Origin: Motiliproteus sp041586735
GTDB taxonomy: Bacteria > Pseudomonadota > Gammaproteobacteria > Pseudomonadales > Balneatricaceae
Assembly: GCA_041586735.1 (NCBI GenBank)
Contig: JBFGZQ010000006.1
Location: forward strand, 143,332 to 207,331
Direction of reading: 5' to 3'
DNA: 64,000 nucleotides
The notes under the pieces were generated by a model. That model was not told the DNA's origin, did not search any database, and saw only the letters and a program-made list of their open reading frames with translations. Numbering within the stretch: the stretch's first letter is position 1; each line of letters opens with the position of its first letter. This document shows positions 53,139 to 60,364 of this stretch, piece by piece. The position numbers and the translations under genes are program-made.

Positions 53139-53374
53139 GATGTCTCTCCCTGCCGGCTATATCGGCAATTAGTTTCCTCTAGATACCTTTGCACGAGCCG
53201 GAATTTTGTTTGCTGGCAAGGCAAAAACGCACGAAATGAGGGAGTTTATATTTATAAATGACCGATTGAGTACGTTTTTAACGCTGCCAGAGGGCAAAAG
53301 AACAATCGTGCAAAGGTCTCCTCTATTCATTATAGTTCCCGGACCTACCCTCAGGTTCAGTCCGATCATTTTTT

Positions 53375-53608
53375 CTATTGATGAGGATTTATTTGCGTCT
53401 GACTTAAGTGCTTCAAGCCGTTGATGCAGGACTGAATCTCCTCCAGTGCGCCCCGGACTGGTTTAGGACGCTGATGATCCTCATAGCCAATTTCGAAACG
53501 GCCCTTTCCGAAATCATCATCCCAGCGTATGCGGCTCAACAGGTCGTGAATCGGCTGCACGGCCTCGTGCCAGCCGAACGCCAAGGACTCTAATCCGGCC
53601 AGGAACAC
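53375..53608 (-). CDS. DUF504 / MJ1316-domain small protein, possibly truncated
   Basis: A 77-aa frame with IHDLLSRIRWDDDFGKGRFEIGYED (span about 20-44), the core of the DUF504 / RNA cyclic-group end recognition domain. The family usually continues with a RVP-type strand and ends in a HRxR segment; here the protein instead goes PKPVRGALEEIQSCINGLK, so the second half is missing or diverged. It is divergent from the metal-dependent-hydrolase gene. Confidence 0.5.
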   Translation of the reverse strand: MFLAGLESLAFGWHEAVQPIHDLLSRIRWDDDFGKGRFEIGYEDHQRPKPVRGALEEIQSCINGLKHLSQTQINPHQ

Positions 53609-53689
53609 TATACTGAGTCTAGTTTCACTATCTCATGTAGCAGTCAAACTATCTGTTCATAGATCTTATGTTCTAAAGGATTCTGCACT

Positions 53690-54751
53690 ATGGACCCCAT
53701 CACCCACGGCCTGCTGGGAGCACTCACCGGTCGTGCCTTCGCTGGCCAGGATAAGGAACAAAGGGTGAGTCTGAAGAGGCTTACACTGACGTGCACGGCC
53801 GGCGCGCTCTTTCCCGATCTTGATTACCTGCTTTTCTGGGTCGACCCCCTGGAATTTCTCGCCTACTGGCATCGGGGAGTATCCCATTCGCTGGTAATGT
53901 TGCCTCTCTGGGCACTGCTGTTGGGCGGAGGGCTGGCTTTGGTTAGCCGGAACCGCAAATCGTGGAGAATCTACACGGGCTACGCCGCACTCGGCATCGG
54001 ATCACACATCGGCGTCGATCTGCTCACTGCCTACGGAGTTCAACTCTTCGCGCCCCTCAGCAATTTCCGCCCGGCGCTCTCTTTAAGCTATGTCGTGGAT
54101 CCCTATTTCACACTCATCATTATGCTGGGGTTGCTCTTTTCCAGACTGCGCAAGCTTTCGGATGCTCGTCTGGGTTTATTGTGCCTGATCCCCTACCTGT
54201 GCCTGCAGGGTGCCATGCAGCACCAGGCTCGGGTGCTGGGGATTAATCAACTTGCCCAGCAACAGCCTGCAGCAGGTCCGCACTGCGCCTACGTCTTTCC
54301 CCAACCATTCTCCCCATTTCACTGGCAGCTGTTGCTGAAAACAGACAGGGGTTATCTGGAAGCCCGTGTCCAGCTGTACGGGGATGTGCTGATTATCCCT
54401 GGCTTGCCATGGCCCCGGTCCCTGATCACTCTGGCCAACAGTTTTTCAGCGGCACAAACACCGCGCTGGAGGGAACGCCCAAGCTGGGGCACAGCTGCAC
54501 AGGAATCACTCGCCCGAGAGGCCTGGGGGCAGCCCGGCTTAGCCCCCTTTCGCCACTTTGCCAGATTTCCCATTCTTGAGCGCATCGACAACGATGCGAC
54601 AGGTGACTGTGTCTGGTTTACCGATCTGCGTTACCTGCTGCCAGGAATCACGCCCTTTTTCCGCTATGGCATGTGCCGGACCAAGGGACAGCATATCTGG
54701 AAACCTTACAGACTCAAGAGACACCAACAGCAGGCGCGGCAACCGCTCTAG
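53690..54751 (+). CDS. YdjM/LexA-binding-type membrane metal-dependent hydrolase
   Basis: A 353-aa inner-membrane protein of the YdjM-like metal-dependent hydrolase family (PF04307). The signature is DPITHGLLGALTGRAFAG at the start, then FPDLDYLLFWVDPLEFLAYWHRGVSHSL near residue 43 (span), and GIGSHIGVDLLTAYGVQLF near 100. The His/Asp residues there are the likely metal site. Four to five hydrophobic helices precede a soluble C-terminal half (from about 200). Catalytic activity is not proven for the family. Its neighbours are degraded. Confidence 0.85.
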   Translation: MDPITHGLLGALTGRAFAGQDKEQRVSLKRLTLTCTAGALFPDLDYLLFWVDPLEFLAYWHRGVSHSLVMLPLWALLLGGGLALVSRNRKSWRIYTGYAALGIGSHIGVDLLTAYGVQLFAPLSNFRPALSLSYVVDPYFTLIIMLGLLFSRLRKLSDARLGLLCLIPYLCLQGAMQHQARVLGINQLAQQQPAAGPHCAYVFPQPFSPFHWQLLLKTDRGYLEARVQLYGDVLIIPGLPWPRSLITLANSFSAAQTPRWRERPSWGTAAQESLAREAWGQPGLAPFRHFARFPILERIDNDATGDCVWFTDLRYLLPGITPFFRYGMCRTKGQHIWKPYRLKRHQQQARQPL

Positions 54752-54819
54752 CGATTCTCGATGCTGTTCTTGACGTCAGCTATGAGGAATCACGCTATAG
54801 CCTCGAAGCACACCCCGCC

Positions 54820-55002
54820 TTATGAATGGCCGATGACATCGTCCACCCATCTCAAGGCTGCCATCACCGAAGGGAAACCGATGGTACTGGTCAGCAGGAT
54901 GAGCGTGTGGTGAATCTCCTCCCTGCTCGCTCCGGCATTGAGGGCCTGTTTGGCATGACTATGGATCGCTCCCTCGGAACGGAGGCTGGCAGCAGCAGCC
55001 AC
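54820..55002 (-). pseudogene. C-terminal fragment of a carboxymuconolactone decarboxylase (AhpD-like) protein
   Basis: The 60-codon frame matches the second half of small CMD proteins: EGAIHSHAKQALNAGASREEIHHTL, then GFPSVMAALRWVDDV (spans). The N-terminal half, where family members begin, is missing; upstream sequence does not supply it. The ATG at 55002 is therefore probably internal. Confidence 0.55.
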
Positions 55003-55107
55003 CGGCTACTCAGGTTAACTCGGCCTTAACCTGAGTAGCCGGTAAGAGGAATAATCAGACAAGGTCACTGGCAAAAAAGATGAACTTTCCTTCCCCCCCC
55101 CCCGTCG

Positions 55108-55358
55108 CTGGATCTGTTGCGCCAAATTGTGGTCGACGCCTCACGAGCGCGTAGCTTGGAAGATCAGGTCGACTGCATCGTCAGGCACGTGCACCAAGCG
55201 GCTCCGGTCTGCAGCCTCTATCTACTCAACTGGCGGGCATCATCTGTATGCAGGGGCTGCCCTGTCCCATACGGCACTGTTGGACTGTGGCCTGAGCATT
55301 CCAGCGGTGATGGGGACCGGCAGCAGAACTTTGAAACACCTGAGCCCAATCAGAAGTA
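55108..55358 (+). pseudogene. ptsP remnant with internal deletion and frameshift
   Basis: The first part (about 55108-55233) reads LLRQIVVDASRARSLEDQ, then VDCIVRHVHQAAPVCSLYLL, which is the N-terminal GAF start of PtsP (PEP-protein phosphotransferase, PTS-Ntr enzyme I). A second reading frame (about 55230-55358) continues LSHTALLDCGLSIPAVMGTG, which resembles the phosphohistidine-domain segment found hundreds of residues later in PtsP. The two are joined by a deletion and a frame change. A run of eleven C lies just upstream. It is a pseudogene; the source gene is not intact in the window. Confidence 0.6.
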
Positions 55359-55501
55359 GGTAGGCGACATCAGCTATTTGATGACCCGCGAATGGCGCAA
55401 CTCAAGGCATGCTTGCGGTGACGGCTCTTTATAGCTGAAGGGGACTATATTCAATCTAGGAGCCTGTATGGCTTAGATTTATCCCGGCTGATGGAGGCGT
55501 T

Positions 55502-55822
55502 ATGCAACCCGAACAGTTACCGCCAGACAACCAGAAGGTCAGCTCAGGGTGGCATTATGTGACACTTCTGCCGACCCTGGTCGCATTTATCGGAGTGAGT
55601 CTGATATTTTTCGCCTGGTTTGCCGACTGGGAGGGTGGTCAACGAATGGCTCAGGTTCTTAGCGTATTTTTTTCTGCGCTGATGATGGTGGTTTCGATGG
55701 CCAGTCTGATCGGATACCTGAAGCAGCCTGGTCAGTATCGGCGGCTGCAGATGATCGCCCTGTGGAACCTGCTGCTATTGTTGGGCGCCTTTCTCTTCGG
55801 CCTATACCTGTTGCTGAACTGA
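55502..55822 (+). CDS. hypothetical membrane protein, three predicted helices
   Basis: A 106-aa protein not recognised as a family. Residues about 22-43 (LLPTLVAFIGVSLIFFAWF), 48-72 (MAQVLSVFFSALMMVVSMA) and 82-105 (ALWNLLLLLGAFLFGLYLL) are hydrophobic. The ATG at 55502 is preceded by GGAGG. No partner gene is evident; the next gene is convergent. Confidence 0.6.
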   Translation: MQPEQLPPDNQKVSSGWHYVTLLPTLVAFIGVSLIFFAWFADWEGGQRMAQVLSVFFSALMMVVSMASLIGYLKQPGQYRRLQMIALWNLLLLLGAFLFGLYLLLN

Positions 55823-55857
55823 TATCCTCAAGATGAGAAAGGCTTGATCGCGAGCGG

Positions 55858-56235
55858 TTATTCAGGCCAGCGCCCGCTTCGTCGTAGCCGTCTGGCGACC
55901 ATACGCTGGTAGCAGCGTGATAGCAGCGGGCGAATGCCCGGCAAACCGATCAACCAGGCTAGCGGTTTTAACCAGGGGACCCGCGCCATCAGGACAATAT
56001 ACGCATCCAGTTCAGAAAGCACTTGGCCGTCGGCCGTTGTTAGATGAAGTTCAGTCAACGCTTTTTGTGGATCTATGCCTAACTGCTCGAGTTCTGCATC
56101 ACGATCGGTAATATCCACCCAGAGCAGCTGCTCGGACTCGTCGGCCGCTATTTTTTCATAGTTCTGGCGATCCCTGACGCAGCTAGGGCAGGCACCATCG
56201 TAATACTCCGTGATTTTGTTATCCGAGCGATTCAC
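55858..56235 (-). CDS. DCC family (DUF393) thiol-disulfide oxidoreductase-like protein
   Basis: A 125-aa protein with the DCC signature YYDGACPSCVRDRQNY near residue 12, giving a CxxC pair. The remainder fits DUF393: ITDRDAELEQLGIDPQKALTELHL and a C-terminal WLIGLPGIRPLLSRCYQ. The family is thought to be redox-active but is poorly characterised. It lies 23 bases after the VOC gene on the same strand, so the two may be co-transcribed. Confidence 0.87.
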   Translation of the reverse strand: MNRSDNKITEYYDGACPSCVRDRQNYEKIAADESEQLLWVDITDRDAELEQLGIDPQKALTELHLTTADGQVLSELDAYIVLMARVPWLKPLAWLIGLPGIRPLLSRCYQRMVARRLRRSGRWPE

Positions 56236-56258
56236 GGGGTGTTACCTCCAATTTGAGC

Positions 56259-56684
56259 TTACCCGAATGGTATATGCTCAGAGCCCGGTCCCAGCGGCTG
56301 GCCATAGCTAAACTCAACATAATTCCCGTTAGGGTCGACTAAACCACAGTAATAGCCCACCGGATAAGGCTCCTGTATCGCGGGCCAAACTAAAACACCT
56401 TCAAGCTTTGCCTTAACAGCAATGGCGTCTACTTCGCTTTTACTGGTTACCGCAAAGCCCAGGTGACTAAAATCATTGGCTGCGGGTTCGTGTAAGGGAC
56501 CACCTTCCAGAAACACCATCACGAATTCATGCGCCCGTCCCGGCTCAGCCATCCAGACCACTTGCTTGTTGTGTTTTTCTCGCTGGTGCACAACTTGCAG
56601 CCGACAATACTTCTGGTAAAAATCGACACACCGGGCAAGGTTGTCCACGTGCATGGCAATATGGGTCAATCTCGGCTTCATCAT
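56259..56684 (-). CDS. VOC family protein
   Basis: A 141-aa single VOC module with LTHIAMHVDNLARCVDFYQKY at the start (His ligand), FSHLGFAVTSKSEVD in the middle (His) and GLVDPNGNYVEFSYGQPLG at the end (Glu). All three metal-ligand positions of the fold are kept. Substrate unknown; typical roles are glyoxalase, isomerase or resistance protein. It is not closely similar to the VOC protein at 6.7 kb. Confidence 0.85.
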   Translation of the reverse strand: MMKPRLTHIAMHVDNLARCVDFYQKYCRLQVVHQREKHNKQVVWMAEPGRAHEFVMVFLEGGPLHEPAANDFSHLGFAVTSKSEVDAIAVKAKLEGVLVWPAIQEPYPVGYYCGLVDPNGNYVEFSYGQPLGPGSEHIPFG

Positions 56685-57268
56685 GTAGGCTGGCTCCCTA
56701 ATCAGTATCCGCTCAAACGGTTACCTCATACCTCCATAAAGTGAGCAGAAAGCTCACCTACTAAAAATAGCGTACGGGATGTTAGCTGCCAAGCACTTCA
56801 TGAAAATGCTGCATGAACTGGAGCAGTGGTAGAGTCAGTAACGATGGCGACTTGTAGATACTCCTGTCGTGTCCTCTCGCTCTGTGGGGTGTCCGCTATG
56901 GAGGAACTCCGAAGCTTCACCAGCAGCCCACTCAGGCCAAGGATGAGAAGTAGATTGAGCTGTCAATATAGGACGTCAGCAAAGTTGACTGACAGTGCCC
57001 AGTACCTGACCCCCCTCTGACCAATTTATTGACCGTCTCCAACCCTTCCCTCTGCCGTGATAAGCGCCAGCTTTCGAAAAGGCCACATTACCGAACACAG
57101 CAACGACACCGTAAGCCTGCCCGATTGAAGATTAAGAACGGGCGAATATTCTACGGCTGCCATGATGGGTACACGCTGGCGCTGGTGCTGACACGGGTCT
57201 CAGGGTTTATTGATAACCACGGAGAGCGCACGGCTTCTGCTTAGTCTGCGTATCTAACTGCAAACTAA
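56685..57268. other. 584-bp stretch without a recognised gene
   Basis: Readable frames on both strands are short and resemble no family. A minus-strand stretch near 56800-56950 has a hydrophobic segment (LNLLLILGLSGLLVKL) with no credible start. A plus-strand tail ending 57244 (NGRIFYGCHDGYTLAL) is also unrecognised. It is probably decayed coding DNA. Confidence 0.4.
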
Positions 57269-57300
57269 TAGGGCTACACGAATCATTTCGTGCGGCCCTA
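57269..57300 (-). terminator. hairpin terminator downstream of the GGDEF-EAL operon
   Basis: TAGGGC/GCCCTA and CACGAA/TTCGTG build one interrupted stem with a TCAT loop. It lies 24 bases after the stop of the minus-strand operon. On the plus strand it is followed by a T-rich tail, so it may also act in that direction. Confidence 0.6.
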
Positions 57301-57323
57301 AGTCTTTCTTTATTAGTTGCTTT

Positions 57324-59780
57324 TTAAATAGAAGTCTCTTTCATCAGTAGGGCAAACTCATTCGCCGGCAGGGGTTTGGCATACAGGTAGCCCTGCGCCT
57401 GATCACATCCCGCGTTGCGCAGAAACGCTTGCTGTGCCTCGGTCTCAACGCCCTCCGCTATGACCTTCAACCCCAGGCTGTGTCCCAGGACAATCACTGC
57501 CTGGCTGATGGCCATATCTCTGGGTTCATGGGGGATCTCGCGGACAAAGGATTGATCGATCTTCAGGGTATCCAGCGGTAGTTCCTTGAGTTTGGCCAGT
57601 GACGAGTAGCCGGTGCCAAAGTCGTCGATGGAGATGCTGACTCCCAGCGCTTTGAGCTCATTCAGGATTTGTGCAGCCAGCGCTGGCTGCTGGATAAACA
57701 TGCCTTCGGTGACCTCTATATCCAGCCGCTGGCCCTCCAGCTCAAACTGATCAAGTGCCGCTTTCACCATGTCGACCAAACCATAGCGCTTGAGTTGCTG
57801 AGCAGAGATGTTGATGGCGATAGGCGGCACGGCTAAGCACGCTGCCTGCCAAATGTTGATCTGCTCGCAAGCCGTGTTGAGTACCCATTCTGTGAGCTTG
57901 ACGATGAGCCCGCTCTCTTCGGCAAGGGGGATGAACCTGGCGGGTGAGATGGAGCCCTGCTCAGGATGGTTCCAGCGTAGCAGCGCTTCGGCGCCCACCA
58001 GCCTACCGTTGACAAGATCGATCTGCGGTTGGTAGTGGAGCTCGAGTTCGCCACGCTCAATGGCTTGATGCAGGTCCGTTTCCAGCGATAAGCGTTTATT
58101 GGCATGATCGTCGGGATCATAGGTATAGAAATGATAGCTGGAGCCGCTTTGCTGCTTGGCCTGGTACATGGCAATGTCGGCATGCTTAAGCAGGGTGCTG
58201 GCATCCTCACCGTCTTGCGGATAGCAGCAGATGCCAATACTGCCGCCGATAAACGCATCCTGCCCCTCCAGAGCCACAGGTTTAAGCAGCGCATCCAGCA
58301 CCTTTTGAGCTAATTTATCGGGGGCCTGTGGATCGCTGAAGCCCTCCAGCAGCAAGGCGAACTCATCACCACCAAAGCGCGCCACCGTGTCGGATTCGCG
58401 CACACAGTCTTGTAAGCGCTTGGCGACCTCCTGCAGGAGGATGTCACCCGCGGCATGGCCTAGGGTGTCGTTGATGATCTTGAAGCGATCCAAGTCAATG
58501 AATAACAACGCCAATTGGCACTGCTGGCGATGGGCGCTATGGATCGCGTGCTCGATACGATCGCTGAATAGCAGCCGGTTCGGTAGACCGGTCAGCGCAT
58601 CATAGTGTGCGAGATGCTCTAGGCGTTGTCGTGACTCTTTAAGGGCGGTGATATCGGAGAAGATGCCGATATAGTTAACAACCTCACCGGCCTCATCCTT
58701 ATTGGCGCTGATGGTCAGCTCTTCGAAGAACAGCTCACCGTCTTTGCGCCGATTCAGTACCTCGCCCCGCCAGTGTCCAGCCTGGGTGATACTATTCCAC
58801 ATCTCCGTGTAAAAGCCTTGGTCATGCAGGCCTGATGATAACAGGCTGGGTTTCTGCCCTATGGCCTCGGCTTCCGTATAGCCGGTGATATGGGTAAAGG
58901 CGTTATTAGTAGCCAGGATTCTTTGATTAGCATCGAGGATCAAAACGCCATCCAGAGTACTCTCGTAGACGCGCGCGTACTGCGCCAAGCAAGTATTGGC
59001 CTCAGCAAGACTGCTGGTGCGCTCCGTTACCTTTTGTTCTAGCTGCTGCTGGTGGGCTGCTAGTTGTTGGTCGCGGGTTTCGATATCAGCCAGCATCTGA
59101 TTGAAGCCCAGCGCGAGTCTACCGATCTCGTCGGTGCTGCCAGTGGGGGCTCGAAGGCTATAAGTGCGCTCCCGACTAACCCGCTCCATCAGGCCGGTTA
59201 GCTGCATGACCGGCTGGGCTATCGTACGCCGCAGGCGGTATGCCAAAAACGACGAGATGAAAATAGCAATGAGTATAATCCCGGCGCTGATGGCTACTTG
59301 CCGAATCAGCTGGACATGCAGTCTGTCCATATGGGCGAGTATCCTGATGGCTCCCAGTGGCTGGCCTGCAAGGCTTACCGGTGAGGTCACAGTCAGGTAT
59401 TGGCCATCGAACTGATGACCTTTGGTGGATGGATCGCTGAAGGCGTCTAAAGCCTTATCGCTATCGCCATAATGGCTAAAGGGCCGTCCTTCTTTGTCAA
59501 AGAGTTCGGAATAGAAGATAGACGAATGGCCGTGCAGCGATGACAAAATGTCCGTCGCTACCTGCTCATCATCAAAGGTCAGCGCCGCGGTGCTGTTGGC
59601 GGCAAGAATATGGGCTATGTCCTCAAGCTCCTGTGCCAGCTGATCTCGCGCCTCGAACCTATAATTGATGAGGGATAAACTCAGGGTCAAGGTCAGCGCC
59701 ACGCTAATAATCAGCCCAAAACTGAGGATAAGTTTGCTTTGTAGGGACAAATTCAGAAACAGCGTTGTGGTGCGAATCAT
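57324..59780 (-). CDS. membrane diguanylate cyclase/phosphodiesterase: CHASE8-HAMP-PAS-GGDEF-EAL
   Basis: An 818-aa inner-membrane c-di-GMP enzyme. Helix 1 (about 14-35), then a periplasmic CHASE8-like domain (LAANSTAALTFDDEQVATDIL), helix 2 (about 160-182), HAMP and coiled coil (to about 255), and PAS (about 265-385). GGDEF follows with ARFGGDEFALLLEG near 465, and EAL with AEALLRWNHPEQG, DDFGTGYSSLAKLKEL and IAEGVETEAQQ. Both catalytic motifs look intact, so it could make or break c-di-GMP. The last gene of the operon; its start overlaps the YfiR-like gene by four bases. The arrangement recalls the YfiN/YfiR pair, where YfiR restrains the cyclase. Confidence 0.93.
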   Translation of the reverse strand: MIRTTTLFLNLSLQSKLILSFGLIISVALTLTLSLSLINYRFEARDQLAQELEDIAHILAANSTAALTFDDEQVATDILSSLHGHSSIFYSELFDKEGRPFSHYGDSDKALDAFSDPSTKGHQFDGQYLTVTSPVSLAGQPLGAIRILAHMDRLHVQLIRQVAISAGIILIAIFISSFLAYRLRRTIAQPVMQLTGLMERVSRERTYSLRAPTGSTDEIGRLALGFNQMLADIETRDQQLAAHQQQLEQKVTERTSSLAEANTCLAQYARVYESTLDGVLILDANQRILATNNAFTHITGYTEAEAIGQKPSLLSSGLHDQGFYTEMWNSITQAGHWRGEVLNRRKDGELFFEELTISANKDEAGEVVNYIGIFSDITALKESRQRLEHLAHYDALTGLPNRLLFSDRIEHAIHSAHRQQCQLALLFIDLDRFKIINDTLGHAAGDILLQEVAKRLQDCVRESDTVARFGGDEFALLLEGFSDPQAPDKLAQKVLDALLKPVALEGQDAFIGGSIGICCYPQDGEDASTLLKHADIAMYQAKQQSGSSYHFYTYDPDDHANKRLSLETDLHQAIERGELELHYQPQIDLVNGRLVGAEALLRWNHPEQGSISPARFIPLAEESGLIVKLTEWVLNTACEQINIWQAACLAVPPIAINISAQQLKRYGLVDMVKAALDQFELEGQRLDIEVTEGMFIQQPALAAQILNELKALGVSISIDDFGTGYSSLAKLKELPLDTLKIDQSFVREIPHEPRDMAISQAVIVLGHSLGLKVIAEGVETEAQQAFLRNAGCDQAQGYLYAKPLPANEFALLMKETSI

Positions 59781-60364
59781 GGGCGCTCCTGGATCGGGCG
59801 TGAAAGTCTAATCAGCTTGGCGCTCAGCTTCAGACCAGCCTGCGTTGCCGCCTGAGTATTGATAGTAAAGCGCACGTGGTTGCCCTCCATGACAAACTGT
59901 ATGGTGCCACCCGCAGCAGCGAACCCCGGCATATCTGATACGGTGAGCATATTAGACCGCTTGGCGATCTCATCCAGCAGAGTATCGCGCCGGTGGCTCT
60001 CTGAGGCGCTGATGTAGAGTACCTGGCAAGCCTCCAGCTCAGCAGCGGTTTCCGGGCGCAGAATCTTGACCTGTTTACCCCTATAAGCCTCGCGCTCCAG
60101 ATCATCCAGAGCAGCGCCGAAGGGGTTGGTGCCCAACAGGCAGATATTGAAGTAGGCCGAGACAGCGGTGTTGGCAGGCCAGTTGATGAAGTGGGTGAAC
60201 TGATAAAGAAAGGCGGCTTTTAGTGCATATTCATCAGCCGCCTGTGGCAGCTGAGCGAAGCCCTCGGAGGCCAGGCCCAGCTGGATAAGTAGGGTGATAA
60301 GTAGGCTGCGCAACCGCCGCGACCCTCGCCTTGCTAAGGAAGAAGCCACGCTTACCACCGCCAT
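59777..60364 (-). CDS. YfiR-like periplasmic protein (DUF4154)
   Basis: A 195-aa exported protein; residues about 13-37 (LRSLLITLLIQLGLASEGFA) form a signal peptide. The DUF4154 core follows: ALKAAFLYQFTHFINWPA near 48, FNICLLGTNPFGAALDDL near 73 and ILRPETAAELEACQVLYIS near 98, with a late IQFVMEGNHVRFTIN. Known YfiR proteins repress a CHASE8-type cyclase from the periplasm. It overlaps the receptor gene by 13 bases and the cyclase by 4, so the three are one operon. Confidence 0.92.
   Translation of the reverse strand: MAVVSVASSLARRGSRRLRSLLITLLIQLGLASEGFAQLPQAADEYALKAAFLYQFTHFINWPANTAVSAYFNICLLGTNPFGAALDDLEREAYRGKQVKILRPETAAELEACQVLYISASESHRRDTLLDEIAKRSNMLTVSDMPGFAAAGGTIQFVMEGNHVRFTINTQAATQAGLKLSAKLIRLSRPIQERP

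Noticed and set aside
53169..53424. Short frames between the TetR gene and the DUF504-like gene
   Set aside because: Frames on both strands cover the same AT-rich spacer and none has a family match or start signal.
57029..57244. 71-codon plus-strand frame before the GGDEF-EAL operon
   Set aside because: No recognised family, no ribosome site, and it lies in decayed DNA.
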